DNA from: Limnohabitans sp. DM1
GTDB lineage: Bacteria > Pseudomonadota > Gammaproteobacteria > Burkholderiales > Burkholderiaceae_C
Direction of reading: 5' to 3'
Assembly: GCF_001269385.1 (NCBI RefSeq)
Contig: NZ_CXOO01000003.1
Location: forward strand, 1-64,000
Length of the DNA: 64,000 nucleotides
In this document: one piece after another, positions 46,101 through 54,800 of the stretch
Layout: every line of letters begins with the position of its first letter
Numbering within the stretch: the stretch's first letter is position 1
Notes under the pieces: generated by a model
Databases searched by the model: none
What the model was told of the DNA's origin: nothing
Seen by the model: the letters and a program-made list of their open reading frames with translations, nothing else
Translations under genes and position numbers: made by a program

Positions 46101-46902
46101 TTGTGATTTCGACAAGCTTGCGCTGGTAATCGGCATAAGCCGTTGGCGATGCGGTCGATTTAAAGAATTGGTCCGTCAGCGCTGCTCGGTCGCTGGCCGA
46201 GAGGGTACTCACAACACCAGTGCTTTGCGCAAAAATTGTGCGTGTATCTGCTGGCGAAGCATCAATGCCATACCATTCGAGTGTGCCTCGAACGGATAAA
46301 CCCAAGCCGTAGCGTTGGCCGTTGAACGTGGCCACTTGATGCACGGCTTCGCCTGCGGCCAGTGCCGGTGTACGGTCGAGTTCGTTGAAAGCGGCCTCGG
46401 CGGCGGATTTGGAGGTGGTGGAGCCGAAAAATGCACCTAAGCCACTGGCGACAAACTTCAGCCCAAGACCAAGGCCGTTGGAAGTTGTCACAAAATCAGC
46501 AGCTGTTTTCCCGACAAGATATCCACCAGCTGCACCAGTACCTTGACCGACGACCCCCACAAACTCTACCGATGCTGCGTCAAACCGCCCAGCCAGTAAA
46601 TGCTGGCCTACTGCAATGGCATCGTTGGTCAGCCCCAATCCACCACTGAGTTTTTCGATTGCTCCGAAATACTTGACTGAACTGATACCACCAGCAGCTT
46701 TTTCTATACCCGCATTGGCAGCATCCAAATCTCCCAGAGGGGTCCAAGTTTCGTTTTTGTTATAGGGCACCACACCAGCCAAGCCATTGAGGTTGGGCAA
46801 TGCTTGATTGGCCTTTGTGCTCAAAGCATTGATGGCCTTGGTGTTGAATGTCGCGCCTTCAAACGGGTTGGACTGTGAAGATGTTTTGTTGTCGTTTGCC
46901 AT
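43117..46902 (-). CDS. Large toxin-like island protein 2 with LysM domain and chimeric C-terminus
   Basis: It has 1261 residues from ATG 46902 (strong ribosome site aaggagg). Residues 1-420 are unique, with hydrophobic Gly/Ala-rich stretches at about 75-160. A LysM domain at about 427-483 (GYTIQKGDSLWKIGQSLGL ... NTLALPEW) suggests peptidoglycan binding. The core shared with protein 1 follows at about 634-908 and 970-1135, with a private 35-residue insert between the two blocks. The last ~110 residues are not the calcium-binding end of protein 1. They match the tail of the lipoprotein remnant at 47.6-48.1 kb. Family and activity are not recognised; pore formation by the hydrophobic helices is possible. 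Confidence 0.75.
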   Translation of the reverse strand: MANDNKTSSQSNPFEGATFNTKAINALSTKANQALPNLNGLAGVVPYNKNETWTPLGDLDAANAGIEKAAGGISSVKYFGAIEKLSGGLGLTNDAIAVGQHLLAGRFDAASVEFVGVVGQGTGAAGGYLVGKTAADFVTTSNGLGLGLKFVASGLGAFFGSTTSKSAAEAAFNELDRTPALAAGEAVHQVATFNGQRYGLGLSVRGTLEWYGIDASPADTRTIFAQSTGVVSTLSASDRAALTDQFFKSTASPTAYADYQRKLVEITTQGDIAENILPRIQAVGTVVIDPNSGWRASQYVAAGRSPDGKDPLGQHISDGAGKSHYWRKLSDGNLERIDQENFGEQGSRVTVTQVSKDTGAVFQQRQTVAGKDGIVSDAILKPNASGQLTLSEIQLGGPLDAASLGKGSSAGGTFSPLSSTGDAATGYTIQKGDSLWKIGQSLGLSDAETMQFIRDVAAAYKAQGLSGNINDLKVGNTLALPEWVQNKRQNSAATAKPETAVADSVFIALVEDVADLVETATKAEVNLLTQIIQAGDNHIMVVTSDAFGNASGLHKTSDGTVIGSFSTEIQPNGVALTQTFDAQGNPLMKTYEQTLADSSRLSETRNTLGQLVSSSIKQVQELSNGQTTHVTETINHLAKGSEIASSKELVTSGGARIINSTTADGHIQEDTYATVNGKQTLQSSKIISYSQAERDTAALDVSLAGLELIQALRSNNKVQAAGSLIRLVNNAEIASNQMPTLGAIGTGFSGAVSLISALDSWGDASDGQRIALTARAVLGANEVAKAFSANGQTGFLDAGKGFTALNVAGGIVALASLESTLESGNPFAIASSAMSIANAGAALMGNAAVFGPQVMIAVAIASIVFGSLFGGSIEYPEPPPAGTVEIGALADGTLGMLLKDADGKVYQTRNLSGKLIWQETQTASEDRGYWASRDVGDSLESYWVSDIQSWAEPVNLVKNNQNFGLGADVLSQRMSALIGDLQAQAAKDGTHLVLDRLPMLTVVAYPSFDRNGVDNFFFAIRFNDPGTGAQQMMAAANQDMAKQFKEMAGYAGAVVGATEWAQIQAKRAAGDAFATETEGQYVDRLSGPKEGDSVLTKAQADAQEASNRQTYSLLTLDLEGNGITRKAQQASGMSLEDVQGDTTKGVTRLNLGNCSLRQTIPCIRYQWMRLRKSSPTAMVGSFYQHSRTYPTIPRQPEQQAALSGYRAELPQSEADIRAFDAAVRQLITPTVQLLMDDIQGMKSINVNTGSKSFTDGQVIGV
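43183..43450. repeat. Duplicated 268-bp tail (partner at 47651-47918)
   Basis: Aligned without gaps at an offset of 4468 bp, roughly 95% alike by eye. In this copy it forms the C-terminus of the 1261-residue protein; in the other it is the end of a lipoprotein-like gene. Confidence 0.9.
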
Positions 46903-46923
46903 GATGAAGCCTCCTTGGTTGAA

Positions 46924-47517
46924 TCAAAAATCAAAGTTACGACGAAATGCGTTTCGCAAAACAACAGGCGTAACGTAAACTGAGACCCAAAACGCAAACA
47001 CTGCACCGGGTATATAAATAGAGCGCCCCAGAAGATTGCTGACCATGAATCGCCCGAGTCTTGAGTTCATGTCGCCAGTTCCATAAATCGCCAAGTAGGC
47101 CAACGCGGGCCCGGCAATCAGTGCAAACAGAACTCCGCGGATGCTCGTAAAGGGTTTAATCGGCTCATCTCGTATAAACATCACAACAAACAGCGATATC
47201 AGTAACGGCGTCCACACGCCCCACATAACAGCCGCACAAAACCGGTTCGCATCGGCCAGTGGTCCACTGACGTGTTTCAAGCCCAAGCGGTGCACATGCG
47301 GGTTCCAACTGGCCATCCAGTCCACATAGGGCACCACTTGTGGGTAGCTATGCAACACATCCTGAGGTGTCAAGATCACAAACCCCATGCAGCAGGCAAA
47401 CAACAAGCTGAATGCGTAATGATCTAACAATGACTTTTTTTTATGCCCCAACTCTGTCGTCCCACCATGAGTACCTGCTGCAACATGTGGGTCGGATTTT
47501 TTTTGAATTTCCGTCAC
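46924..47517 (-). CDS. Polytopic membrane protein, candidate immunity or accessory protein
   Basis: About 197 residues from GTG 47517 (ribosome site agaggaagagct). Four hydrophobic segments: FSLLFACCMGFVIL, FCAAVMWGVWTPLLISLFVV, GVLFALIAGPALAYLAIYG and GAVFAFWVSVYVTPVVL. The family is not recognised. It ends 22 bp before the 1261-residue protein and is probably in the same transcript. A four-helix inner-membrane protein next to toxin-like genes would suit protection against a pore-former, but there is no direct evidence. Confidence 0.68.
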   Translation of the reverse strand: MTEIQKKSDPHVAAGTHGGTTELGHKKKSLLDHYAFSLLFACCMGFVILTPQDVLHSYPQVVPYVDWMASWNPHVHRLGLKHVSGPLADANRFCAAVMWGVWTPLLISLFVVMFIRDEPIKPFTSIRGVLFALIAGPALAYLAIYGTGDMNSRLGRFMVSNLLGRSIYIPGAVFAFWVSVYVTPVVLRNAFRRNFDF

Positions 47518-47632
47518 AGCTCTTCCTCTTGCCAAAGTTCTATTGCGCGGGCACCCACGGTTTTTGTCATTCCGCTTGTCCCTTGACTTGATGTCAACTG
47601 GATATTCATTCCAAGCCATTGGGCTGACAGCA

Positions 47633-48165
47633 TCACTTGGCCCCTTTCACACCCTGAATGTCATCCATCAACAACTGCACCGTCGGCGCGATGAGCTGGC
47701 GCACAGCAGCATCAAACGCCCGGATGTCCGCTTCGCTTTGCGGCAGTTCTGCTCGGTAGCCGGGCAAGGCGGCTTGCTGTTCTGGTTGGCGCGGGATGGT
47801 GGGGTGGGTTCTGCTGTGTTGATAGAAACTGCCCACAGTCGCCGTGGGGCTGGATTTTCTGAGCCGCATCCACTGATAGCGTATGCAGGGAATGGTTTGC
47901 CGCAAGCTGCAGCTGCCCATGTCCAGGCGCAGGCTGTAGGCCAATTCATCGTGTGCCATGGGGGTGTCGGGCGGTGCCATCATGAATGGCGCCCGGTTGT
48001 GCCAATGCCTGCGAGGCGAAAGGGCACCGAACGCAGCGCAAAGGCGGTGGGCTGCATGTTGGCGCACGCGGTCAGGGCCATTGTGCCCAGGGCCAAACCG
48101 ATGCGTTGAAGCAGGTGGTTCACCGACGGCGGGAACGTAGATTGGATCAATTGAGCGAAATGCAT
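47633..48165 (-). pseudogene. Lipoprotein gene, probably frameshifted
   Basis: The first part (ATG 48165 or GTG 48123) encodes a lipoprotein signal with lipobox LTAC (IGLALGTMALTACANMQPTAF). That frame stops near 47983. The neighbouring frame carries on with protein-like sequence (MAPPDTPMAHDELAYSLRLD) into the conserved tail YQWMRLRKSSP ... ELPQSEADIRAFDAAVRQL and stops at 47633. A single shift near 47996-48001 would join them into a lipoprotein of about 160 residues. Alternatively two short genes overlap. The family is not recognised. Confidence 0.6.
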
Positions 48166-48581
48166 TGAGGGCATCTATGGCAACTGGAATCAGTATCTTA
48201 AAAAATTTAGATTTAATTGTGACTCAAAAGCTCAAATAAACAGTTCATAAGTTTTAAAAACATGGGCAGTAGAAACCCTTAATTTGAATGCATGGTCTGT
48301 GCTGTAGTCACCCTTGAGCAGCCTTGCCATGCATGTTGATAGGTCGCGCCCTTTGATGTCTTCAATGGCCAAATGGACGATGGTTTACACATCGTGTGCC
48401 ACGCCCATCGCGCACGGGGTGCGGCTCCTACACCCTGATGCACTCTTCACCTTTTGCTCAAGATTTCAGGCTCAATAGCAAACGGGTATGGCATGATTTG
48501 CACCCCTCGGTGAACGGCTTTCACGCCATCCCGGCCCTTACCTTGCATTGGGGCCTCCCTCGTCCAACACACCCACACTGA
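48166..48581. other. Noncoding right border of the accessory island
   Basis: About 415 bp without a convincing gene. An AT-rich stretch (48205-48260) is followed by a family-3-like fragment (cgcgcacggggtgcggctcc at 48409). The change to GC-rich housekeeping sequence occurs here. Confidence 0.5.
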
Positions 48582-49367
48582 ATGCGCGCCCTGTCCACCT
48601 GGCTGCCTGCCACCCGCCCTGTCGGTGTCTTCACCGACATCGACGACACGCTGACCACCGACGGCGCCATCACCCCCGACGCTTTGCAGGCCCTGGCCGA
48701 TCTGAAAGCGGCGGGGCTGCATGTGGTGCCGATCACCGGGCGGCCGGTGGGCTGGAGCGAGCCCTTTGCGGCCAGTTGGCCGGTGGACGCCATCGTGGCC
48801 GAAAACGGGGCGTTGGCGCTGCAACATTCGGCCAGCTGGGGTTTGCGCAAGCTGTATCAGCAAGACGCGGCCACGCGCAGCGCCAACTTCATCCGCATGC
48901 AGGCGGTGCTGGCGCAGATTGAAGGCAGCGTGCCGGGTGCACGACGCTCACAAGACAGCGCCGGGCGCGAGACCGACATCGCCATTGACCACAGCGAATT
49001 CACGCACATGCCCCAAAGTGCCATCGACGCGGTGGTGCGCACGATGCAGGCGGCGGGCATGACGGCAACGGTGAGCAGCATCCACATCAACGGCTGGTTT
49101 GGCGCGCACAGCAAACTCACCGGTGCCCGCTGGATCGTGCGCGAGCTGTGGGGCCGCGATCTGGATGCCGAAATGGACCGCTGGGTTTATGTGGGAGACT
49201 CGACCAATGACCAGGTGATGTTTGAGCACTTTGCGCACAGCGTGGGGGTGGCCAACATCCGGCGCTTTGAGCCGCAGCTGACGCACCCGCCGCGCTACAT
49301 CACACCCAGCGAACGCGGCGCGGGCTTTGCCGAGCTGGCGCGGCATGTATTGAGCGGCCTGGCCTGA
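48582..49367 (+). CDS. HAD-superfamily phosphatase (Cof / mannosyl-3-phosphoglycerate phosphatase-like)
   Basis: A 261-residue HAD-IIB hydrolase. Motif I is VFTDIDDTLTTDG (nucleophile and acid Asp), motif II VPITGR, and motif IV VYVGDSTNDQVMF. The cap is of the C2 type. Members dephosphorylate sugar phosphates; the substrate is not deducible. It has 61 bp to the next gene on the same strand. Confidence 0.88.
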   Translation: MRALSTWLPATRPVGVFTDIDDTLTTDGAITPDALQALADLKAAGLHVVPITGRPVGWSEPFAASWPVDAIVAENGALALQHSASWGLRKLYQQDAATRSANFIRMQAVLAQIEGSVPGARRSQDSAGRETDIAIDHSEFTHMPQSAIDAVVRTMQAAGMTATVSSIHINGWFGAHSKLTGARWIVRELWGRDLDAEMDRWVYVGDSTNDQVMFEHFAHSVGVANIRRFEPQLTHPPRYITPSERGAGFAELARHVLSGLA

Positions 49368-49428
49368 ACGACTTTCTTATCCCCCTGCGCGAGCCTTTGC
49401 GCGACAACCACCCCCGACAGGACTGCGC

Positions 49429-50592
49429 ATGAACGCCCCCACTATGTTGACCTGGTCTGAACAAGACGCCGAGCACTCGGCCCTTTGGCGCTCTGACCAG
49501 GCCCTGCCCGCCCGCGTGGTGTTGGCAGATGACACACTGTCCGCCGACAGCGCTTACCGGCTGGCCTGCGCGGGCACGGGTTTGCTGTGGCGTGGCGATT
49601 TTCAGAACGCGCGCCAGTTGCTGCAGGCCTTGTCGCGGCGCATTGACAAGCCCAAAAAAGCACGCGCCAAAAAACCGGCACCCGATGCGCAGCCCTTGCC
49701 CGGTACGGCCTTTCACGCTCACCGCCAGGCGCAAGCCCAGCGCACACGCGTACTGAGTCAGATCTTGATCGAGTTGAGCGGCGACTACAGCATCAACCTG
49801 CGCCGCGCACCGGACGTGCGACAAGTCTGTGTGCAAGCCTTTGGCCCGACCAATGGCCAAACCAGCGTGATTTCTTTGCGCGCCTTGCAGGGGGTGATTG
49901 GCGCTTTTGAGTGGCGCAAGAATGGCGTCGAGTTGCCCGCATTGGGCGAGGGGCTGCGCATTCACCCGCATTACGGCGTGTTTTCACCGGTGCGTGGCGA
50001 GTATGTGGCGCTGGTGGCCAAGGCGCCCTTGCCTGCGGCGCTGAAGGATCATTCGGTGGCTTTTGACATTGGTGTGGGCACGGGGGTTTTGTCGGCGGTG
50101 CTGGCGCGGCGCGGCGCCCAACAGGTGGTGGCCACCGACATGGCCGAGCGGGCACTGGCCTGCGCCCGCGACAACCTGCAGCGCCTGGGCTTGCAAAACC
50201 AGGTGCAGCTGCTGCAGGCCGATTTGTTCCCGCTGGGCCAAGCGGCTTTGGTGGTCTGTAACCCGCCGTGGCTGCCCGCACGCCCGACTTCGGTGCTGGA
50301 ACAGGCGGTGTATGACGAAGGCAGCCAGATGCTCAAGGGCTTTCTGGCGGGCCTGAAAGCGCATTTGTACGAAGGCGGCGAAGGCTGGCTGATTTTGTCG
50401 GATCTGGCCGAGCATTTGGGCTTGCGCACACGCGAGGCTTTGTTGGGCTGGATTGCCGATGCCGGGCTGCAAGTGCTCGGCCGCACGGACGTGAAGCCTG
50501 TGCACGGCAAATCGCAAGATGCCACCGACCCGCTGCATGCAGCGCGTTCGGCCGAAATGACGTCGCTGTGGCGGCTGGGGGCGGCGGGTTGA
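49429..50592 (+). CDS. Class I SAM-dependent methyltransferase (HemK/RsmC-like)
   Basis: It has 387 residues. The C-terminal half has the SAM-binding FDIGVGTGVLSAVLARRG and the catalytic NPPWLP motif characteristic of N-methylation of Gln or of exocyclic amines on guanine or adenine. The N-terminal half (about 1-180) is not recognised; it contains a Lys/Ala-rich linker at about 74-92. Target unknown; a translation-factor or rRNA methylase is plausible. Confidence 0.82.
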   Translation: MNAPTMLTWSEQDAEHSALWRSDQALPARVVLADDTLSADSAYRLACAGTGLLWRGDFQNARQLLQALSRRIDKPKKARAKKPAPDAQPLPGTAFHAHRQAQAQRTRVLSQILIELSGDYSINLRRAPDVRQVCVQAFGPTNGQTSVISLRALQGVIGAFEWRKNGVELPALGEGLRIHPHYGVFSPVRGEYVALVAKAPLPAALKDHSVAFDIGVGTGVLSAVLARRGAQQVVATDMAERALACARDNLQRLGLQNQVQLLQADLFPLGQAALVVCNPPWLPARPTSVLEQAVYDEGSQMLKGFLAGLKAHLYEGGEGWLILSDLAEHLGLRTREALLGWIADAGLQVLGRTDVKPVHGKSQDATDPLHAARSAEMTSLWRLGAAG

Positions 50593-50679
50593 TCTTCGAT
50601 AGATGCCAGCAAGCGTGACCATGCCGAACTCCGATGGATCGGACCCCATGATGGATGTGGTCTGCGAGTGCACCTTCGC

Positions 50680-50922
50680 GGCGAGGGCGCCGCTCCTACA
50701 GCGGGCCGCATTTTGTAGGAGCCCCGCCCTCGGGGCGATGGTTGGTGGTCCGCGAGGGCTTCATCGCGGCGAGGGCGCCGCCCCTACAGCGGGCCGCATT
50801 TTGTAGGAGCCCCGCCCTCGGGGCGATGGTTGGTGGTCCGCGAGGGCTTCATCGCGGCGAGGGCGCCGCCCCTACAGCGGGCCGCATTTTGTAGGAGCCC
50901 CGCCCTCGGGGCGATGGTTGGT
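50680..50922. repeat. Family-3 REP array left of the RAYT gene, 88-bp period
   Basis: gtaggagccccgccctcggg starts at 50715, 50803 and 50891, an exact 88-bp period. Each unit ends in cggcgagggcgccgc followed by (c/t)cctacagcgggccgc, so its ends pair (gtaggag/ctcctac). The last copy runs directly into the stop codon of the RAYT gene. Confidence 0.93.
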
Positions 50923-51366
50923 TCACAACCAAATAGCATCCCAGTGCGGGTATTGGCCGACACGCTGGACCAAACCGGCACGCACGGGATTGGCGATCAC
51001 ATACCGCGCCAAGGCGGGCAAATCTTCTTCTTTTCGAACGGCATGGTCGTGAAAACCTTTTTGCCATAAGGACACGCCAAGTTTCCTGGCGCTGACGGAC
51101 TTGACGCCCGCCATACAGCGCGACAAATCGGTGCTCGCCCCCAGTTGCATGAGCCAATGCAAGTGATCAGGCATGACCACAAATGCCAAGGTGTCCGCAT
51201 GCTGTAATTGGCTTGCTTGTTGCAGGCATTGGATCAGGCAACGTGCAGCCTGAAAATCATCAAACACCGGTTGACGATCCACCGTGACCGTCGTGAGCAA
51301 ATAAATTTGCCCAGTTTGCGTGTGTCGGCCTGTTCGCAAGCTGCTTGATCGAGGCTTGTTGTCCAT
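50923..51366 (-). CDS. REP-associated tyrosine transposase (RAYT, IS200-like Y1 family)
   Basis: A 147-residue HUH nuclease. The HxH metal motif is in FVVMPDHLHWLMQL and the probable catalytic Tyr in LARYVIANPVRAGLV; GVKSVSARKLG and WQKGFHDHAVR are typical of the group. RAYTs nick and move short palindromic REP sequences. It is single-copy between two arrays of family-3 repeats, the arrangement expected if these are its substrate. Confidence 0.93.
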   Translation of the reverse strand: MDNKPRSSSLRTGRHTQTGQIYLLTTVTVDRQPVFDDFQAARCLIQCLQQASQLQHADTLAFVVMPDHLHWLMQLGASTDLSRCMAGVKSVSARKLGVSLWQKGFHDHAVRKEEDLPALARYVIANPVRAGLVQRVGQYPHWDAIWL

Positions 51367-51483
51367 CTTGTACCTCCCTGCCTCAAATTATCGAAGCGGG
51401 GGTGATTCCCCTGCAAGCGCCATTTGAGGGGTTCCCGCATGTATTTGCAGTAGCCATGCAACTGGACACCGTGGAGCCGCGTC

Positions 51484-51850
51484 CCCGGGGCGATGGTTGC
51501 TGGTCCGCGAAGGCGCTTCATCACGGCGAGGGTGCCGCTCCTACAGCGGGTCTCATTTTGTGGGAGCCCCCATCAAGGGGGCGCATTTTGCGCCCCCCCC
51601 AAATACAGAGGATCGCATTTTGTAGGAGCCACGCCCTCGGGGCGATCGCTGCTGATCCGCGAAGGCTTCATCGCGGCGAGGGCGCCGCTCCTACAGCGGG
51701 TCTCATTTTGTGGGAGCCCCAATCAAGGGGGCGCATTTTGCAGGCGCCAAAATACAGAGGATCGCATTTTGTAGGAGCCCCGCCCTCGGGGCGATCGCTA
51801 CTGGTCCGCGAAGGCTTCATCGCGGCGAGGGCGCCGCTCCTACAACGGGC
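51484..51850. repeat. Family-3 REP array right of the RAYT gene
   Basis: Four units with two spacings. Full units begin at about 51484, 51622 and 51774 (gtaggagccacgccctcggg type). Between them are shorter units of the form catcaagggggcgcattttg. The array ends at 51850, 16 bp before the uvrA stop codon. The stretch 51367-51483 upstream of the RAYT start shows only weak repeat similarity. Confidence 0.9.
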
Positions 51851-51865
51851 CGCCCCCCCCACTGC

Positions 51866-54800
51866 TCAAACCCGCGCCAACACCGGCGCCAGCGCCTTGC
51901 CGGTGTGGGTGCCCAACAGCACCAAGGCTTCGGGTGTCATGGCCGCCACGATGCGGCCGCCCGCATTGCCGCCTTCCGGCCCCAGGTCGATCACCCAATC
52001 GGCTTCGGCGATCACGTCGAGGTCGTGCTCGATCACGATCACGCTGTGACCGGCGTTGACTAGGCGGTGCAGCACGCTGATGAGTTTGTCCACGTCGGCC
52101 ATGTGCAGGCCCACCGTGGGTTCGTCCAGCACATACAAGGTGTGTGGGGCCTTGTTGCCGCGCTTGCCCACTTCGTCGCGCACTTTGGTGAGTTCAGTCA
52201 CCAGCTTGATGCGCTGGGCTTCGCCGCCGCTCAGGGTCGGTGAGGGCTGGCCCAAGGTGAGGTAGCCCAGCCCCACGTCTTTGAGCAACTGCAGCGGGTG
52301 CGCGATGCTGGGCATGGTGGCAAAAAAGTCCACCGCCTCGTCGACTTCCATCTGCAGCACATCGCCAATGCTTTTGCCGCGCCAGGTCACGGCCAAGGTC
52401 TCGGGGTTGAAGCGGGCACCTCGGCAGGTCTCGCAATGCACTTTCACGTCGGGCAAAAAGCTCATCTCGATGGTGCGCATGCCCTGCCCTTCGCAGCTGG
52501 GGCAGCGGCCTTCACCGGTGTTGAAGCTGAAGCGCCCGGCCGCGTAGCCTCGGGCTTTGGCCTCCAGGGTTTCGGCAAACAGTTTGCGGATCGTGTCCCA
52601 AAAGCCGATGTAAGTGGCGGGGCAAGAACGCGGGGTTTTGCCGATGGGGGTTTGGTCGACTTCGAGCACGCGGTCGATGGTTTCAAAGCCTTGCACATCG
52701 CTGCACGCGGTCAAAGCCACGCGTTGGCCGGCGTCTTGTGCGGTACGGCCTGCAAATGTGGAGCGCTGACTGACCAGGGCCTGGACATTGGCCAGCAGCA
52801 CATCGCGGGCCAGGGTGGATTTGCCGGAGCCACTGACACCGGTGACGGCGACCAAGCGCTTGAGGGGCACTTGCACATCGACTTGGCGCAGGTTGTGCAG
52901 GTTGGCACCGGTGAGGGTGAGCCACTGAAGTGTGGGCGCTTCGGGCGTTGCTTCCACAGCGGGTGGGGCCGCTTTCTTTTTGCCCTTCACTTTGGCTGAT
53001 GCGGTCGCAGTCTCGACGGCGCTGGCGTTAGCGGTTTGCAAAGAATTGGGATCTGACCCCAATTTCCCCACCGCCTCTGCGTGGGGCGCTGGGCTGGGCG
53101 ACGATTTTGGCGTACCCCCGCCGTATGAGGAGCCCAGCTCAGCGCCACACGCAGAGGCTTTCACCACACGCCGCACTTGCATCGGATGCTTCATCGCATG
53201 CAGCAAATAGCGGCCGGTTTGAGAATCGGCAGACGCGGTGATATCGGCCACCGAGCCTTGCGCCACCAAGCGGCCGCCGCGTTTGCCCGCACTCGGACCA
53301 ATGTCGATGATGTGGTCGGCGCGGCGGATGGTGTCTTCGTCGTGCTCCACCACCACCAAGGTGTTGCCCTTGTCGCTCAGGCTTTGCAAAGCGTTGAGCA
53401 AAATCCGGTTGTCGCGGGCGTGCAGGCCAATGGTGGGCTCGTCCAGCACATAGCACACGCCCTGCAAGTTGCTGCCCAATTGCGCGGCCAGGCGAATGCG
53501 CTGCGCCTCGCCTCCCGACAGAGTGGGCGCACCCCGGTCGAGCGTGAGGTAACCCAAACCCACTTCTTCCAAAAACTCCAGGCGACTTTGGATCTCTGGC
53601 ACCAAGTCGCGGGCGATGTCGGCGTCGCGACCGGTGAGATGCAACTTGTCCACCCAATGCCGCACATCGGTGACGGACAAGCTGGCGATGTCGGTGATGC
53701 GCCAGCCTTGGCCCGGCGCAGAGCCCAGGCGCACGGCACGGGCCGTGGCGTTCAGGCGAGTGCCTTCGCAAGTGGGGCAAGCCACATTGGCCAGGTCTTC
53801 GATCTCCGGCTCGGCAAAGCTTTGCTCGCGGCCTTTGTTCTTGTCATCTTGCACCGAATCGTCAAACACCAAGCGCTCGTCCTTGCTGAGCTTGACGCCC
53901 GTGCCCACGCAGTCGGGGCACCAGCCGTGTTTGCTGTTGTACGAGAACAAGCGCGGATCGAGTTCGGCATACGAGGTGTCGCAAGCCGGGCAAGCGCGCA
54001 GCGTCGAAAACACGCGGTGCTGACCGATGCGGGCGGTGGACTCGCCGCTGAACATGGCTTCGCGCAAGCCGTCCAAATCGCTCAGCACATGCACCACGCC
54101 TTTGCCGTGTTCCAGTGTTTTGGTCAGGGCTTGGCGCAGAGCAGTTTCGTTGGTGGGCAGCACATCCAGACTGGCCACAGGCAACTCGATGTTGTGCTCC
54201 TTGAATCGGTCGATGCGCGGAAAACCTTGTGTGGGCAAAAAGTCACCATCGACGCGCAAGTGCGTGTAGCCACGCGGACGCGCCCAATCGGCCAGCTCGG
54301 TGTAAACACCTTTGCGGTTGACGACCAACGGGGCCAATAAACCAATGTGCTGACCGCGGAACTGCGTCATCAGCTGCGCGATGATGCTGTCGGGTGTTTG
54401 GGGCTGCACGGGCGTGTTGTCGTGCACGCAGTGCTGAATGCCCAGCTTCACATAGAGCAGGCGCAAGAAATGCCAAACCTCGGTGGTCGTGCCCACGGTC
54501 GATTTGCGGCCGCCGCGCGAGAGCCGCTGCTCAATCGCCACAGTGGGCGGAATGCCATAGACCGCATCGACTTCAGGGCGGCCTGCGGGCTGCACGATGG
54601 AGCGGGCGTAGGCGTTCAGGCTTTCCAGATAACGGCGCTGGCCTTCGTTGAACAGGATGTCAAAAGCCAACGTGGATTTGCCGGAACCACTCACGCCAGT
54701 GACCACGTTGAAGCTGCCACGGGGGATGTTGACGCTCAGGTTTTTGAGGTTGTGCTCTTTGGCGTTGACGATCTGGATGTTGTTGTTCAACACAGGCGCA

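Noticed and set aside
47543..48109. Plus-strand frame over the lipoprotein remnant
   Set aside because: Antisense to the better-supported lipoprotein signal and tail; no ribosome site.
50680..51850. 88-bp repeats considered as a CRISPR or integron attC array
   Set aside because: No variable spacers, no integrase and no cassette genes. Presence of a RAYT explains them.
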